Shown here: piece after piece, positions 48,927 to 57,704 of the stretch
How positions within the stretch are numbered: position 1 is the first letter of the stretch
Layout: each line of letters starts with the position of its first letter
Assembly: GCA_016213135.1 (NCBI GenBank)
Contig: JACRBQ010000027.1
Span: forward strand, 1 to 64,000
Length of the DNA stretch: 64,000 nucleotides
Direction: 5' to 3'
DNA from: Chloroflexota bacterium
GTDB lineage: Bacteria; Chloroflexota; Anaerolineae; Anaerolineales; VGOW01
Notes under the pieces: generated by a model
Told to the model about the DNA's origin: nothing
The model's input: the letters and a program-made list of their open reading frames with translations, nothing else
The model's database searches: none
Made by a program: the position numbers and the translations under genes

Positions 48927-51575
48927 TCAGGGCGCTTCGTACGCGCCCTTGTCGCACACTGCGCCGGGAGTCGCATCGCCGTCAACGGGGCGGGTAATGC
49001 CGCGCTGGTCCGTGGCCTCACAACTGGCGTTGTCGGCGGTGTCAATGGCCGGGCTGCCCGCTTGCAAACGGACGGTTTGAGTTGGCCCGCCATAACTGCC
49101 CAACGGATCGAGCAACGGGTCGATGCCGTTCGCGTCGCCCGTGCTGCCAAAGCCGCAGCTCGCGTCACTGGAGAGGTTGTAGCCCAGAGAGGTGACGGTT
49201 CCCGAGCAATTGTCGCCCGGCCCGTTGTTGCCGAGCAGCGAGTTCTTGAGTTGCGCCGATGCCGCGCCGCCGGCGAACACATGCACGCCCGCGCCCAGTC
49301 CGCCGACGCTCACAGTGTTGTTGGCAATGGTCACATTGTTAAACGTGGCAGTGGCCGCCGACACATCCAGCCCGCCGCCGGGTCCGTTGGCGGCCGTATT
49401 GCCGCTGAAAGTGCTATTCGTGACGTTGGATGTGCTGCCGCTCCACATACCGCCGCCGCCGTTGCCGGTATTGCCCGAGATCGTGCTGCCGCTGACCGTG
49501 AGTGTGCCGGCGGCCTGGTAGAGGCCGCCGCCGTCACCGGAGCCGCTGCTGTCGGAGTTGGCGGTGTTTCCACTGACCGTGCTGTCGACCACGGTCATCG
49601 TGCTGACGTTGATGGCCCCGCCGCCGTTATTCTTGGCCAGGTTGCCGTCGAGAGTCACTCTGGTCAGTGTCGCGTTTGAATTGTTGCAGACGCCGCCGCC
49701 GTCCATGGCCTGATTATTGGATACCGTGGAGTCGGTCAGGTTCAACGTGCCCCCGTTGAATATCCCGCCGCCATTGCCAATGGCCGTATTGCCGCTGATC
49801 GTGCTGTTGGTCAGGGTGATCGTCGCCGCGTTGTGAATGCCGCCGCCGGCGCCGGTGGCTGAATTGTTGCTAATGGTAACTCTCGACAATGTCATAGCGC
49901 CATTGGCCAGCAGGCCGCCGCCATTGGCCGACGAGCCGCCCGCCTGATTTCTGTCAATCGTCACATCCGTCAACGTCCCGGTGCCGCCGTTCTTCACCAG
50001 TCCCCCGCCCTTGAGCGTGCCGGCGTCGCCGTTGCTATTGATCGAGACGTTAGTCAGCGTCAGCGTTCCATCGGCGTAAATACCCGCGCCCTCCGCCGCC
50101 AGGTTGTTGCTCACCGTCGAATCGGACAACGAAAAATTGCCGTTGCTGAAAATGCCGCCGCCGGGGCCTCCCGGTTTTCCATTCTTTATCGTCACCGCCG
50201 AAATAGAAACAGTGAGTGTGTATGGCGGACCGGGATTGACGTGAAACACACGGTCACCGATGGCCCCGCCATTGCCGTCAATAATCGTATTTGCCGCGCC
50301 ATTGCCGGTGAGGGTCAACGTATCGGTAATATCGAGATCGCCCGCGGCGGCGGTGTTGTCCGTGCCAACCAGCGCGAGAGTGATGGGCGTGCCGTTGGTG
50401 GCGGCGCTGAACGTGATCGTCTGCGAGCCGGTGAGCGCATTGGCTTCCATGATCGCCGCGCGCAGAGTGCATTCGTTAATCGCCGTCGCGCACACACCAT
50501 CGCCGGGCGAAGCATCCACCGCATCGGCCACCGAATCTACCACGAGGGACGTTGGCGGCGTGGAGGTGGCAGTCGGGGTCTGGGTGACGGTGGCCGTGGC
50601 GGTCGGGGTTTGGGTAACGGTGGCCGTGGGGGTTTGCGTGGCGGTGACGGTCGGGGTTCGGGTGATGGTTGCCGTGGGTGTTTTGCTGGCGGTGGCCGGA
50701 TTAGGCGGCACGGGTGTATTGGTGGCCGTCGCCGGCGGAGGCAAAAGCGTGGGGGTATTGGTGGGGACGACAGCCTCTGATTCCGGGTTGTTCGCCAGCC
50801 AGTCCAGTATTTCAAAGGGATCGATGCCGCCCACGCGACCGGGGAACGGAATGGTGATCTGCTCGGCGTCGGTCATGGGCAACTCGACGTTGTTGAACAA
50901 CACATTGCACAGGCCTTCGAGGCAGGTGATGATGGTCTGCTGGAGGGCGGCGTTGTAGGCTACGCTCATGAACGACCCGCGCACCGAGGCCACGCCGACG
51001 GGCGTTTGCACGTCCAAGGTGCCGCCCTTGAGGATGATCCAGATTTTGCCAAACAGCAGTTGCAGTTGGGTCAGCGGGTTCACGGCGTCTTTATTCAAGG
51101 CCGACACGGTGAACGAGGTGAGCGGCGCCAGCCGGACAATGGTGCCTTCGGTGAGATCGATGCGCGCTTTGCTATTGTCGAGTGTTCGCACCGAGCCGCC
51201 CACCGAAATGACCTGCCCCAACGCGGCCGACTGTTCGGCGGCGGCGACATTGGCGCGAGTGAATACCTGATTGGTCAACTCCTTGACCGTGGCAGACCGG
51301 CTGACGGTCTTTGAAGGCGGCGTGGGCGTGGTCGTTTGCGTGCCGGTGGCGATCGCGGCAGCGCCGACACCGGACAAATCGCCTGACGCGGCGACCGCCG
51401 CGCTCTGGTTGCCGCCCTGAAGTGCCTGCGCGCGCGTGGGCGGCGGGGTGTTGGTGTTGATGAATGCGACGACGGGCAACAAAGGTCGCGGCGTGGCGTC
51501 GGCGGCTACCGCGATGCCGCAGGCTGCCAGCACGAATCCGAGGGCGGCAACGACGATGGATCGAGATGGGGCCAT
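48927..51575 (-). CDS. FecR / CSLREA / choice-of-anchor-Q surface protein
   Basis: An 882-aa exported protein. The N-terminal signal has lipobox-like VLAACG. Residues 90-250 form a FecR-like domain (ARIDLTEGTIVRLAPLTSFTV, VQTPVGVASVRGSFMSVAY). A long Thr/Pro repeat linker (TPTATVTQTPTATATV) follows. From about 340, CATAINECTLRAAIMEANA is the CSLREA start of a right-handed beta-helix with many TVSNN/ISGN-type turns. The C-terminus (ASCGFGSTGDANGIDPLLD, LQAGSPAIDTAD) is a choice-of-anchor-Q domain. It is likely an envelope-displayed adhesin or sensor, 16 bp behind the FHA regulator gene. Confidence 0.88.
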   Translation of the reverse strand: MAPSRSIVVAALGFVLAACGIAVAADATPRPLLPVVAFINTNTPPPTRAQALQGGNQSAAVAASGDLSGVGAAAIATGTQTTTPTPPSKTVSRSATVKELTNQVFTRANVAAAEQSAALGQVISVGGSVRTLDNSKARIDLTEGTIVRLAPLTSFTVSALNKDAVNPLTQLQLLFGKIWIILKGGTLDVQTPVGVASVRGSFMSVAYNAALQQTIITCLEGLCNVLFNNVELPMTDAEQITIPFPGRVGGIDPFEILDWLANNPESEAVVPTNTPTLLPPPATATNTPVPPNPATASKTPTATITRTPTVTATQTPTATVTQTPTATATVTQTPTATSTPPTSLVVDSVADAVDASPGDGVCATAINECTLRAAIMEANALTGSQTITFSAATNGTPITLALVGTDNTAAAGDLDITDTLTLTGNGAANTIIDGNGGAIGDRVFHVNPGPPYTLTVSISAVTIKNGKPGGPGGGIFSNGNFSLSDSTVSNNLAAEGAGIYADGTLTLTNVSINSNGDAGTLKGGGLVKNGGTGTLTDVTIDRNQAGGSSANGGGLLANGAMTLSRVTISNNSATGAGGGIHNAATITLTNSTISGNTAIGNGGGIFNGGTLNLTDSTVSNNQAMDGGGVCNNSNATLTRVTLDGNLAKNNGGGAINVSTMTVVDSTVSGNTANSDSSGSGDGGGLYQAAGTLTVSGSTISGNTGNGGGGMWSGSTSNVTNSTFSGNTAANGPGGGLDVSAATATFNNVTIANNTVSVGGLGAGVHVFAGGAASAQLKNSLLGNNGPGDNCSGTVTSLGYNLSSDASCGFGSTGDANGIDPLLDPLGSYGGPTQTVRLQAGSPAIDTADNASCEATDQRGITRPVDGDATPGAVCDKGAYEAP

Positions 51576-51591
51576 GGCGGATTCCTCCGTC

Positions 51592-52242
51592 CTAATCGCT
51601 CGGATTGTCGAGCCTGAATCCGTGCCCCCGCACGGTCACAATATACTGGTGGTCGGGATCGGTTTCGGTCAGCCGATCTCTCAGCCGCCGCACCAGGGCA
51701 TCGATGGATTGTTCGGAAACGCCGTCGCTTTGCGCGTCGGGCCACACGGCTTCAATAACCGCTTCGCGCGGGCACACCTGCCCGCTGTGCGCATAAAGCA
51801 ATTCCAGCAGGCGGTATTGCGGAAGTGAAAATGGCGGGTCCACTTCTATGCCGTGAACCCACACGCGCCGGGCGGGAATATCCAGCACCAGGCGCCCGGC
51901 GGGCGGCAGTTCGAGCGAGAGCGGCACGGTGGCATCGGAGCCGACGTAAACCAACTTGGCCGCGGTGGCAATGGCGATCACGTCGCCATCCTGCAACGGC
52001 TGGGCGACGGTGGCCGGTTGCCCGTTGACATGGGTGCCGTTCTTCGATTCGTCGTACACCACCCAGCGGCCGCCTTCGTGTTTGAGCCGGGCATGGTAAC
52101 GCGAGACCACCTTGTCGTTGATCATCACGTCGCAATCGGCCCCGCGGCCGATGACCAGTTCGCTTTTGTTGAGGGACCACCGCTGCCCCGTCAGCGGGCC
52201 GCTTTGAGCGATCAATACCGGAATGTCAGCTTTTTCACCCAT
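51592..52242 (-). CDS. FHA domain - winged helix regulator
   Basis: A 216-aa regulator. Residues 8-95 form an FHA phosphothreonine-binding domain (ELVIGRGADCDVMINDKVVSRYHARL, then NGTHVNGQPA). Residues 125-216 form an OmpR-type winged helix (PQYRLLELLYAHSGQVCPREAVIEAVW, VRRLRDRLTETD, GHGFRLDNP). Mycobacterial EmbR combines the same two domain types, in the opposite order and with an extra domain, under control of a Ser/Thr kinase. A divergent kinase gene starts 226 bp away, suggesting a kinase-FHA switch for the surface-protein gene behind it. The ATG at 52242 has GGAG upstream. Confidence 0.85.
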   Translation of the reverse strand: MGEKADIPVLIAQSGPLTGQRWSLNKSELVIGRGADCDVMINDKVVSRYHARLKHEGGRWVVYDESKNGTHVNGQPATVAQPLQDGDVIAIATAAKLVYVGSDATVPLSLELPPAGRLVLDIPARRVWVHGIEVDPPFSLPQYRLLELLYAHSGQVCPREAVIEAVWPDAQSDGVSEQSIDALVRRLRDRLTETDPDHQYIVTVRGHGFRLDNPSD

Positions 52243-52306
52243 GCACTTCTCCGCGAGACTGTCGTCCAACGCCGGCCCAGAGCTAGCCGCAAGAATGGAA
52301 AGCGAG

Positions 52307-52314
52307 AGTATAAT
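52307..52314. promoter_or_regulatory. Shared TATA element in divergent region
   Basis: AGTATAAT reads TATAAT on plus (52309-52314) and TATACT on minus (52307-52312), midway between the divergent kinase and FHA regulator genes. No clear -35 on either side. Confidence 0.35.
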
Positions 52315-52468
52315 TCGGGACGGGAGTTGCTCTGGGACATCGGAGAGCTGTCCCGCGCCGGAGCCATAACTCTCCTTCGCTCTCCAAACCCAGTTCTATT
52401 CTGTGGACTATGCCCCCACCGGGGCATATGTCAACCAGTCGATCTCCCCTCCCGGAGGGAACACCGTC

Positions 52469-53467
52469 ATGGCTTTGCACCCCGGCGATCTGTTGCGCGA
52501 TCGCTATCGCATCCAGCAGGCTGTGGCCCAGGGCGGCATGGGGTCCATTTATCTGGCCGATGATGTGCGCCTGACCGGCCGCCTGTGCGCCGTCAAGGAA
52601 GTCATCGGCGATCCCACGTTGTCGCCTCAAGCCCAACAAGAAGCGCGCGAACAATTCTACCGCGAAGCTTCTGTTTTGGCGCGCCTCGATCACCCCAGCC
52701 TGCCCAAAGTCTCCGATTATTTTTCAGAGGACGATCGCGAATATCTGATCATGGATTTTGTGCCGGGCCAGGACCTTTCGGATATTGTGAGCGCGGCCCG
52801 CGACGAAGGGCGGTTCCTGCCGGAGAACACGGTGCTGGGTTGGGCGCGGCAGTTGATCGATGCCCTGCTTTATTTGCACACCCAGGATCCGCCGGTGCTC
52901 CATCGCGACATCAAACCCGACAATTTAAAGCTGACTCCCAATGGCACGATTAAACTCGTAGATTTCGGGTTAGTCAAGTTATTGGACCCGGATGAGCGCA
53001 CGGTGACTATTGTGCAAGGGCGCGGCACCGCGCATTACACGCCGCTGGAACAGTACGGCGGCGACACCGGGCACACCGACGGGCGCTCAGATATTTACTC
53101 GCTGGCGGCCACACTGTATCACTTATTGACCAACGAAGCGCCGATGGAGGCCAAGCAACGGTTTCTCAAACCGAGCAGCCTGCCCGCGCTGCGCGACATC
53201 AATCCCCTGATTGCCCAGCGCACGGAACGGGCGGTGCTATGGGCGCTAAGCCTGCATCCCGATGAACGGCCGCCCACCGTGGGCCATTTCCGCGACGCGC
53301 TGTTCGAAGGCATTTTCCCCGATCAAACCGGCAACCGGGTGTATGTGCCGGCCTCGCTCCAAGAATGGCTCGAGCGGGCCATGGCCGATCGCACCCAGCG
53401 CTGGTTGGCCGTGTTCGTCGCGTTGTTTGCGCTGCTCGCCGTGTTTATCACCCTCGTTCCCCGCTGA
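52469..53467 (+). CDS. Ser/Thr protein kinase, tail-anchored
   Basis: A 332-aa Hanks-type kinase. The Gly-rich loop is [11 protein letters not shown], the catalytic Lys is K43 in LCAVKEV, the catalytic loop is HRDIKPDN (145-152) and the metal motif is VDFGLV (D165). A single membrane helix ([19 protein letters not shown]) ends the chain, so the kinase domain is cytoplasmic with no outer sensor. The ATG at 52469 follows GGAGG; the frame is open 22 codons further back, without conserved sequence. Divergent to the FHA regulator, its likely substrate. Confidence 0.87.
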   Translation: MALHPGDLLRDRYRIQQAVAQGGMGSIYLADDVRLTGRLCAVKEVIGDPTLSPQAQQEAREQFYREASVLARLDHPSLPKVSDYFSEDDREYLIMDFVPGQDLSDIVSAARDEGRFLPENTVLGWARQLIDALLYLHTQDPPVLHRDIKPDNLKLTPNGTIKLVDFGLVKLLDPDERTVTIVQGRGTAHYTPLEQYGGDTGHTDGRSDIYSLAATLYHLLTNEAPMEAKQRFLKPSSLPALRDINPLIAQRTERAVLWALSLHPDERPPTVGHFRDALFEGIFPDQTGNRVYVPASLQEWLERAMADRTQRWLAVFVALFALLAVFITLVPR

Positions 53468-53475
53468 AGCCGCGC

Positions 53476-56331
53476 CTACCTGCCCGGTTTGTTGAACCAC
53501 ACCCAACCGGCCACGAACCCAACCAGCCCCCCGCTCCAAATCACCATGGGCGCCGCGGCGTTCCCGAGCAGTTCCAGCGCCCCGGCGCCGGGGAAACCCA
53601 AAGCGTAATAATCGTAGGCAGCCCAAATGGCGAGCGCAATCACCAGCACCAGTTTGACGCCCGACGATACGGCCTGGCCCCGGCTGTTGGTGAGCCGCCA
53701 ACCGGCGCCGCCCAGCACGGCAAGCGCAAACAACGCCGTGAGCAGATCGGCAGTGGACACCCGCCGAGCCTCGGGCTGGAGCGGCGGCACGGGTGTGCTG
53801 GGCGGGGTGGCCGTAGCCTCGGGGGTGTGCGTGGGGAACGGCGTGTCGGTGGCCCCAAGGGTGGGCGTGATCACTATGGGGGTGCTGGGAGCTTCCTGCG
53901 CGTTGAACTGCAACTGGTACGACGACAGCGCCGGTTCACTGGTGACGCTCACTTCCACCAGCCCGGTGCGATCCAGCCGCAACGAAGCGCGGGCCACGCC
54001 GTCCACCGTAGTGGTATCGGCCAGCACGCCGGTGAGGCCCTCGGCCAAATGCGTCACCATAAATTTCACCGGCGTGCCATCGGGCACTTTGCGCCCATTG
54101 CGATCCACGATGACCCCGGTGCGCAGCATCACCACGTTGTTCACCGCAAAGGCCGGGGCCGTGGGAGTCACATTGGGAACGGCGGTGGCCCCCTCGGCCG
54201 GTTCGGCATCGGTGAATAATGGAATGACCTGATCCGGATCGGGCTGCGTGACCTCGATGAGGTTGTAGCCCGTAGCCGGCACCGACACCGGCGAGGCTCC
54301 CACCGGGCTGATCTCTTGAAATAGAATCCGCGCCGCCACTTCGACGGCCTGTGGCGTTTTGCTATAGAGCGCGTAGTACGCCGTCAGTTGCGCCACCTCG
54401 GTGGTGTCCAAATAGTAGGGCGCGTCGAAGGCAAACACGATTACTTTGCGCCCGCGGATGAAGTCGGGGCGCTCGGCCAGCAGCCTGTTGAGTGCATTGG
54501 ACGCGGCTACACCCGACTTCACATCTTGCATGGCGAACACCAGCCAATCGGCTTGTGCCACAACATCCCCCACAGCGGGGGGCGCAGGCGCAGCCGTGGC
54601 AGTGGCCGCGCCCTCGACCGCCGTGGGCGCAACGGCGGTGGGCGGCGGCGGCTGGCCATCCAAAAAGTTCGACAGGTCGGCAAACGAGAAGCTGGATAGA
54701 TTGGCGCCGGCCACTTCGCGCGTGCCCTGCGGCCCGTACAAACGCAATACGGCTTGCTGCAAGCCATCCACCGCCATGGTAGGGTAAGCTGTGCAGGTGG
54801 AGCATTGGTGAACGGTGCGCGCATCGGTGAAGAAGGCGATCTTGTTGCGCGGGCCGGGCGGCACGGGCAAGCGGTCGGCCAGCTCCGGCCCGGTAGGGCT
54901 GATGAGCGTGGCAGCATCGCGCGTGCCGTTGAAGGTGTTGGCCGTGTGGCTGCCCAGCACTTCGGGGCCTGTCGTGGGCTTCACCGCATCGAGCGTAAAC
55001 TTGCCATAGAGCCGCAGCTTGAGCTTGAGAATGCGCGCCACGGCGTCGTCCACGCGCAAGGCAAAGGCCGGGTCTTCCTCATATTTCTGCACGAAACGAG
55101 TCATGACCGCCTTCACCGTGTCGGTTTGATCGGCATCGGGGGTGGCGCCAAACTGCGAAAGATAGAGCACGTCGTTGCCCGCCAGAAATGCATCGCGCGC
55201 AATGTTGAAGGCCGGGAAGGTTCGCCCGGTGACATCGTAGAACCGGCGCACGCCGCGCAGCCCCAGCGCATCGCTGACCATCACCCCGCCCTGCGAGCGC
55301 CACGCGGCAAAATCCGGCAAGCCCAACAGCACACCCAACGCCTGCTGATCGAAGCTAATGGGTTTGGTGGTGTCGCGGATGTTTCCCTGAAAGCCGCGAT
55401 AGCGAATGTGCGACACCAGCACGGCGTCGGTGTTCACCAGCGGGTTATTGGGGTCGGGCGCGGTGACGGCGAAGAAGGGCGCGAGATCGATGGCGGTAAG
55501 CTGCGCCAGGGATTTGCTGACGGTGGGGACTTGATCCGCCAGCGCCCGATCACTGGCCCCGTAGCCGGGGAAGTGCCGGGCCACCACCGCCATGCGGCTG
55601 CCGCTGCCCGAGTGGACACCTTCGATGAAGGCCCGGCCCATTTGTCCCACCCAATAGGGGTCGCCGCCAAAGGCGCGCGCGCCCAGGTCGGCGGCGCTGG
55701 TGGGCTGCGGTGTTTCGACCACGTCCAACGTAGGCCCGAACAGCATGTTGATGCCCAATGCCGACAGTTCCTGGCCCACAATTTGGCCGGAGGTTTTGGC
55801 GTTGTCAGGATTCCACGTTGCGCCGAGGGCCATGGCGCTGGGCAGCGGGGTTAGGCCCGAGAGGCCGGGCAGGAACGTGTTGCTGCCGTAGCCGTCGTCG
55901 TCGTACGAGGCCGCTATGAAAAGAGGAATGTATTGCTTCGGGGCGAGGCTGGGCGTTTCGGTGGCCGGCGATGGAGCAGCGCCGGGTTGCGCAGCCACCC
56001 CTTGCAGCGCGCCGGTGAGCGTTCGCACCTGCGTGGCAAACGCACCCACATCGGCAAAGTTGTCGTTGGCGGGCAGCAGGGCCACGCCGCCCAAATGGTA
56101 TTTGGTGATGAGTTCATAAATGTGAGAGGACTCGTCCACGGTGGCGCCGTTGAAGGTGACGAGGAATAACTGGCCCACCCGTTGTTCCGGAGTGAGGCCG
56201 ACGAGGATGCGAGCCACTTCCGGATCCACCGGGGAGGACGTTTGGGCGGCGGGCGACGCCGCAGCAATGGAAACGCCGAGCACGTTAGCGAGCAGGGCCA
56301 GAATGAGGAGTAAACGGATCGGGCGAGGCAT
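53476..56331 (-). CDS. GH3-like hydrolase with Ig-like domain and C-terminal membrane helices
   Basis: A roughly 951-aa exported protein. After a signal peptide (LLLILALLANVLGVSIAAAS), residues 35-370 form a family 3 glycoside hydrolase barrel of the NagZ type. It has VVARHFPGYGASDRAL in place of KHFPGHGDT, and VMVSDALGLRG with the nucleophile Asp. A GH3 C-terminal domain and a Big-type Ig-like domain (GVIVDRNGRKVPDGTPVKF) follow, then a Pro/Thr linker and about three membrane helices. It may trim peptidoglycan or envelope glycans. The His-to-Tyr change in the catalytic loop makes activity uncertain. The start overlaps the end of miaA closely. Confidence 0.8.
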   Translation of the reverse strand: MPRPIRLLLILALLANVLGVSIAAASPAAQTSSPVDPEVARILVGLTPEQRVGQLFLVTFNGATVDESSHIYELITKYHLGGVALLPANDNFADVGAFATQVRTLTGALQGVAAQPGAAPSPATETPSLAPKQYIPLFIAASYDDDGYGSNTFLPGLSGLTPLPSAMALGATWNPDNAKTSGQIVGQELSALGINMLFGPTLDVVETPQPTSAADLGARAFGGDPYWVGQMGRAFIEGVHSGSGSRMAVVARHFPGYGASDRALADQVPTVSKSLAQLTAIDLAPFFAVTAPDPNNPLVNTDAVLVSHIRYRGFQGNIRDTTKPISFDQQALGVLLGLPDFAAWRSQGGVMVSDALGLRGVRRFYDVTGRTFPAFNIARDAFLAGNDVLYLSQFGATPDADQTDTVKAVMTRFVQKYEEDPAFALRVDDAVARILKLKLRLYGKFTLDAVKPTTGPEVLGSHTANTFNGTRDAATLISPTGPELADRLPVPPGPRNKIAFFTDARTVHQCSTCTAYPTMAVDGLQQAVLRLYGPQGTREVAGANLSSFSFADLSNFLDGQPPPPTAVAPTAVEGAATATAAPAPPAVGDVVAQADWLVFAMQDVKSGVAASNALNRLLAERPDFIRGRKVIVFAFDAPYYLDTTEVAQLTAYYALYSKTPQAVEVAARILFQEISPVGASPVSVPATGYNLIEVTQPDPDQVIPLFTDAEPAEGATAVPNVTPTAPAFAVNNVVMLRTGVIVDRNGRKVPDGTPVKFMVTHLAEGLTGVLADTTTVDGVARASLRLDRTGLVEVSVTSEPALSSYQLQFNAQEAPSTPIVITPTLGATDTPFPTHTPEATATPPSTPVPPLQPEARRVSTADLLTALFALAVLGGAGWRLTNSRGQAVSSGVKLVLVIALAIWAAYDYYALGFPGAGALELLGNAAAPMVIWSGGLVGFVAGWVWFNKPGR

Positions 56332-56348
56332 AGAGCAAGGTGTGACCG

Positions 56349-57260
56349 TCATTGTAACCGATTTATTTCGGCAGCCCATTGATCCGCGTCCAATGATTCC
56401 ACATCGTGCCAGTGGATGGCCGGGTCGGCAGCCCGAAACCAGTTGGCCTGCTGCCGCACGTAGCGGCGGGTATCGTGTTTGATCAGCCGCACCGCTTCAG
56501 CCAGGTCGCACTCGCCGCGCAAATACATGCCGATCTGTTTGTAGCCGATGGCCGAGAGGGCGGGCAGGCTCCAATCGTAGCGGGCGGCCAGCGAGCGCAC
56601 TTCGTCCACCAGCCCGTGGGCCAGCATGGCATCCACGCGGGCGTCAATTCGGGCATAAAGTATGGGGCGAGGCAGCGTTAGCCCCACGATGACCGACGGG
56701 TAGGCGGGCGGCTGCTTTTGGCGCTGGGCGCTGAAGGGCTGCCCGGTGGCGTGGATCACTTCCAGCGCGCGGATGACGCGGCGGAGGTTGCGCTTGTCGA
56801 TGAGTTCGGCGGCGGCGGGATCGGCAGCCTGCAACTCGGCAAAGAGCGCATCGGGGCCGTGCTGCCGGGCCAGCGCTTCCAATTGCAGACGGTATGCGGG
56901 GTCGGCGGGGCGCGGCGGAATGGACCAACCCTCCAGCACTGCGCGCACGTATTGGCCCGTGCCGCCGACCAGCATGGGCCGGCGACCCCGTTGCCAAATG
57001 GCGGCCATGTGCCCCAGGGCGGCGTCGCGATATTGGGCCAGCGACCACGGCTGATCGGGATCGGTCACGTCAATAAGGTGATGAGGCACACGGGCGCGAT
57101 CTTCCGGCGAAGGTTTGGCGGTGCCGATGTCGAGGCCGCGATAGAGGGTGCGCGAATCGGCGGAGATGATTTCGCCGCCGAGGCGCTCGGCCAGTTGTAT
57201 GGCCAGCGCGCTTTTGCCAACGGCCGTGGGGCCGACAAGGACGAGGAGTTTGGGGGGCAA
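56349..57260 (-). CDS. miaA: tRNA dimethylallyltransferase
   Basis: A 303-aa MiaA, which adds a dimethylallyl group to A37 of tRNAs reading UNN codons. The P-loop is GPTAVGKS (10-17), followed by LGGEIISADSRTLYRGLDIGTAKPS (two blocks), HHLIDVTDPDQPWSLAQY, PMLVGGTGQYVRAVLEGW and RNLRRVIRALEVIHATGQPFS. The C-terminal GYKQIGMYLRGE and KHDTRRYVRQQANWFR bind tRNA. Length is normal. It is preceded by the yraN gene and a short GACGAATGA repeat. Confidence 0.94.
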   Translation of the reverse strand: MPPKLLVLVGPTAVGKSALAIQLAERLGGEIISADSRTLYRGLDIGTAKPSPEDRARVPHHLIDVTDPDQPWSLAQYRDAALGHMAAIWQRGRRPMLVGGTGQYVRAVLEGWSIPPRPADPAYRLQLEALARQHGPDALFAELQAADPAAAELIDKRNLRRVIRALEVIHATGQPFSAQRQKQPPAYPSVIVGLTLPRPILYARIDARVDAMLAHGLVDEVRSLAARYDWSLPALSAIGYKQIGMYLRGECDLAEAVRLIKHDTRRYVRQQANWFRAADPAIHWHDVESLDADQWAAEINRLQ

Positions 57261-57275
57261 GGGCGAGTGGGAAAC

Positions 57276-57312
57276 GACGAATGAAAAATGGAAAATGGAA
57301 AATGACGAATGA
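57276..57312. repeat. GACGAATGA / AAAATGG repeat
   Basis: Direct repeats GACGAATGA at 57276-57284 and 57304-57312 flank tandem AAAATGG units, between miaA and the yraN gene. Confidence 0.75.
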
Positions 57313-57332
57313 GGGATTGGGGCTGCGTGGCC

Positions 57333-57704
57333 CTAAAGCTGGTTCACCGCGTTTTCGATGATCTCGATCCGCAACAGCTCACCTTTGTAGGAAAGTTCGA
57401 CGCCCACGAAGTCGATGCGCCAATCGGCATCGGGCGCGGCGTGGGCTTGCAGGTAGGTTTGGGCGGCAGCCATGACGTGCTGCTTTTTTTTGGCGGTGAC
57501 CGATTCTTCCGGCGTGCCAAAATCGTTGCCGCGCCGGGTGCGCACTTCCACGAACACCCACAGATCGCGCAGGCGGGTCACCAGATCAATTTCGCCGCTG
57601 GGGCAGCGGTAGTTGCGGGTGACGATTTCGTAGCCGCGCGCGGCGAGGTGGTCGGCGGCCAACTGTTCGCCCAATTGGCCCAGCGAGCGGCGGATGCTGG
57701 TCAT
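57333..57704 (-). CDS. YraN-family (UPF0102) protein
   Basis: A 123-aa endonuclease-like-fold protein. GQLGEQLAADHLAARGYEIVTRNYRCPSGEIDLV (blocks) and VFVEVRTRRGNDFGTPEESVTAKKKQ are the signature, with the acidic GEIDLV and EVR residues of the PD-(D/E)XK-like core. The function is not established for the family; it is often near ribonuclease H or tRNA genes. The start overlaps the glycosyltransferase stop (ATGA). Confidence 0.9.
   Translation of the reverse strand: MTSIRRSLGQLGEQLAADHLAARGYEIVTRNYRCPSGEIDLVTRLRDLWVFVEVRTRRGNDFGTPEESVTAKKKQHVMAAAQTYLQAHAAPDADWRIDFVGVELSYKGELLRIEIIENAVNQL

Noticed and set aside
52403-52468. Earlier start of the Ser/Thr kinase and a Cys-rich reading ([11 protein letters not shown]) in another frame
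   Set aside because: The 22 upstream codons have no conserved sequence and the Cys-rich stretch is out of frame with the kinase. ATG 52469 has a GGAGG site.
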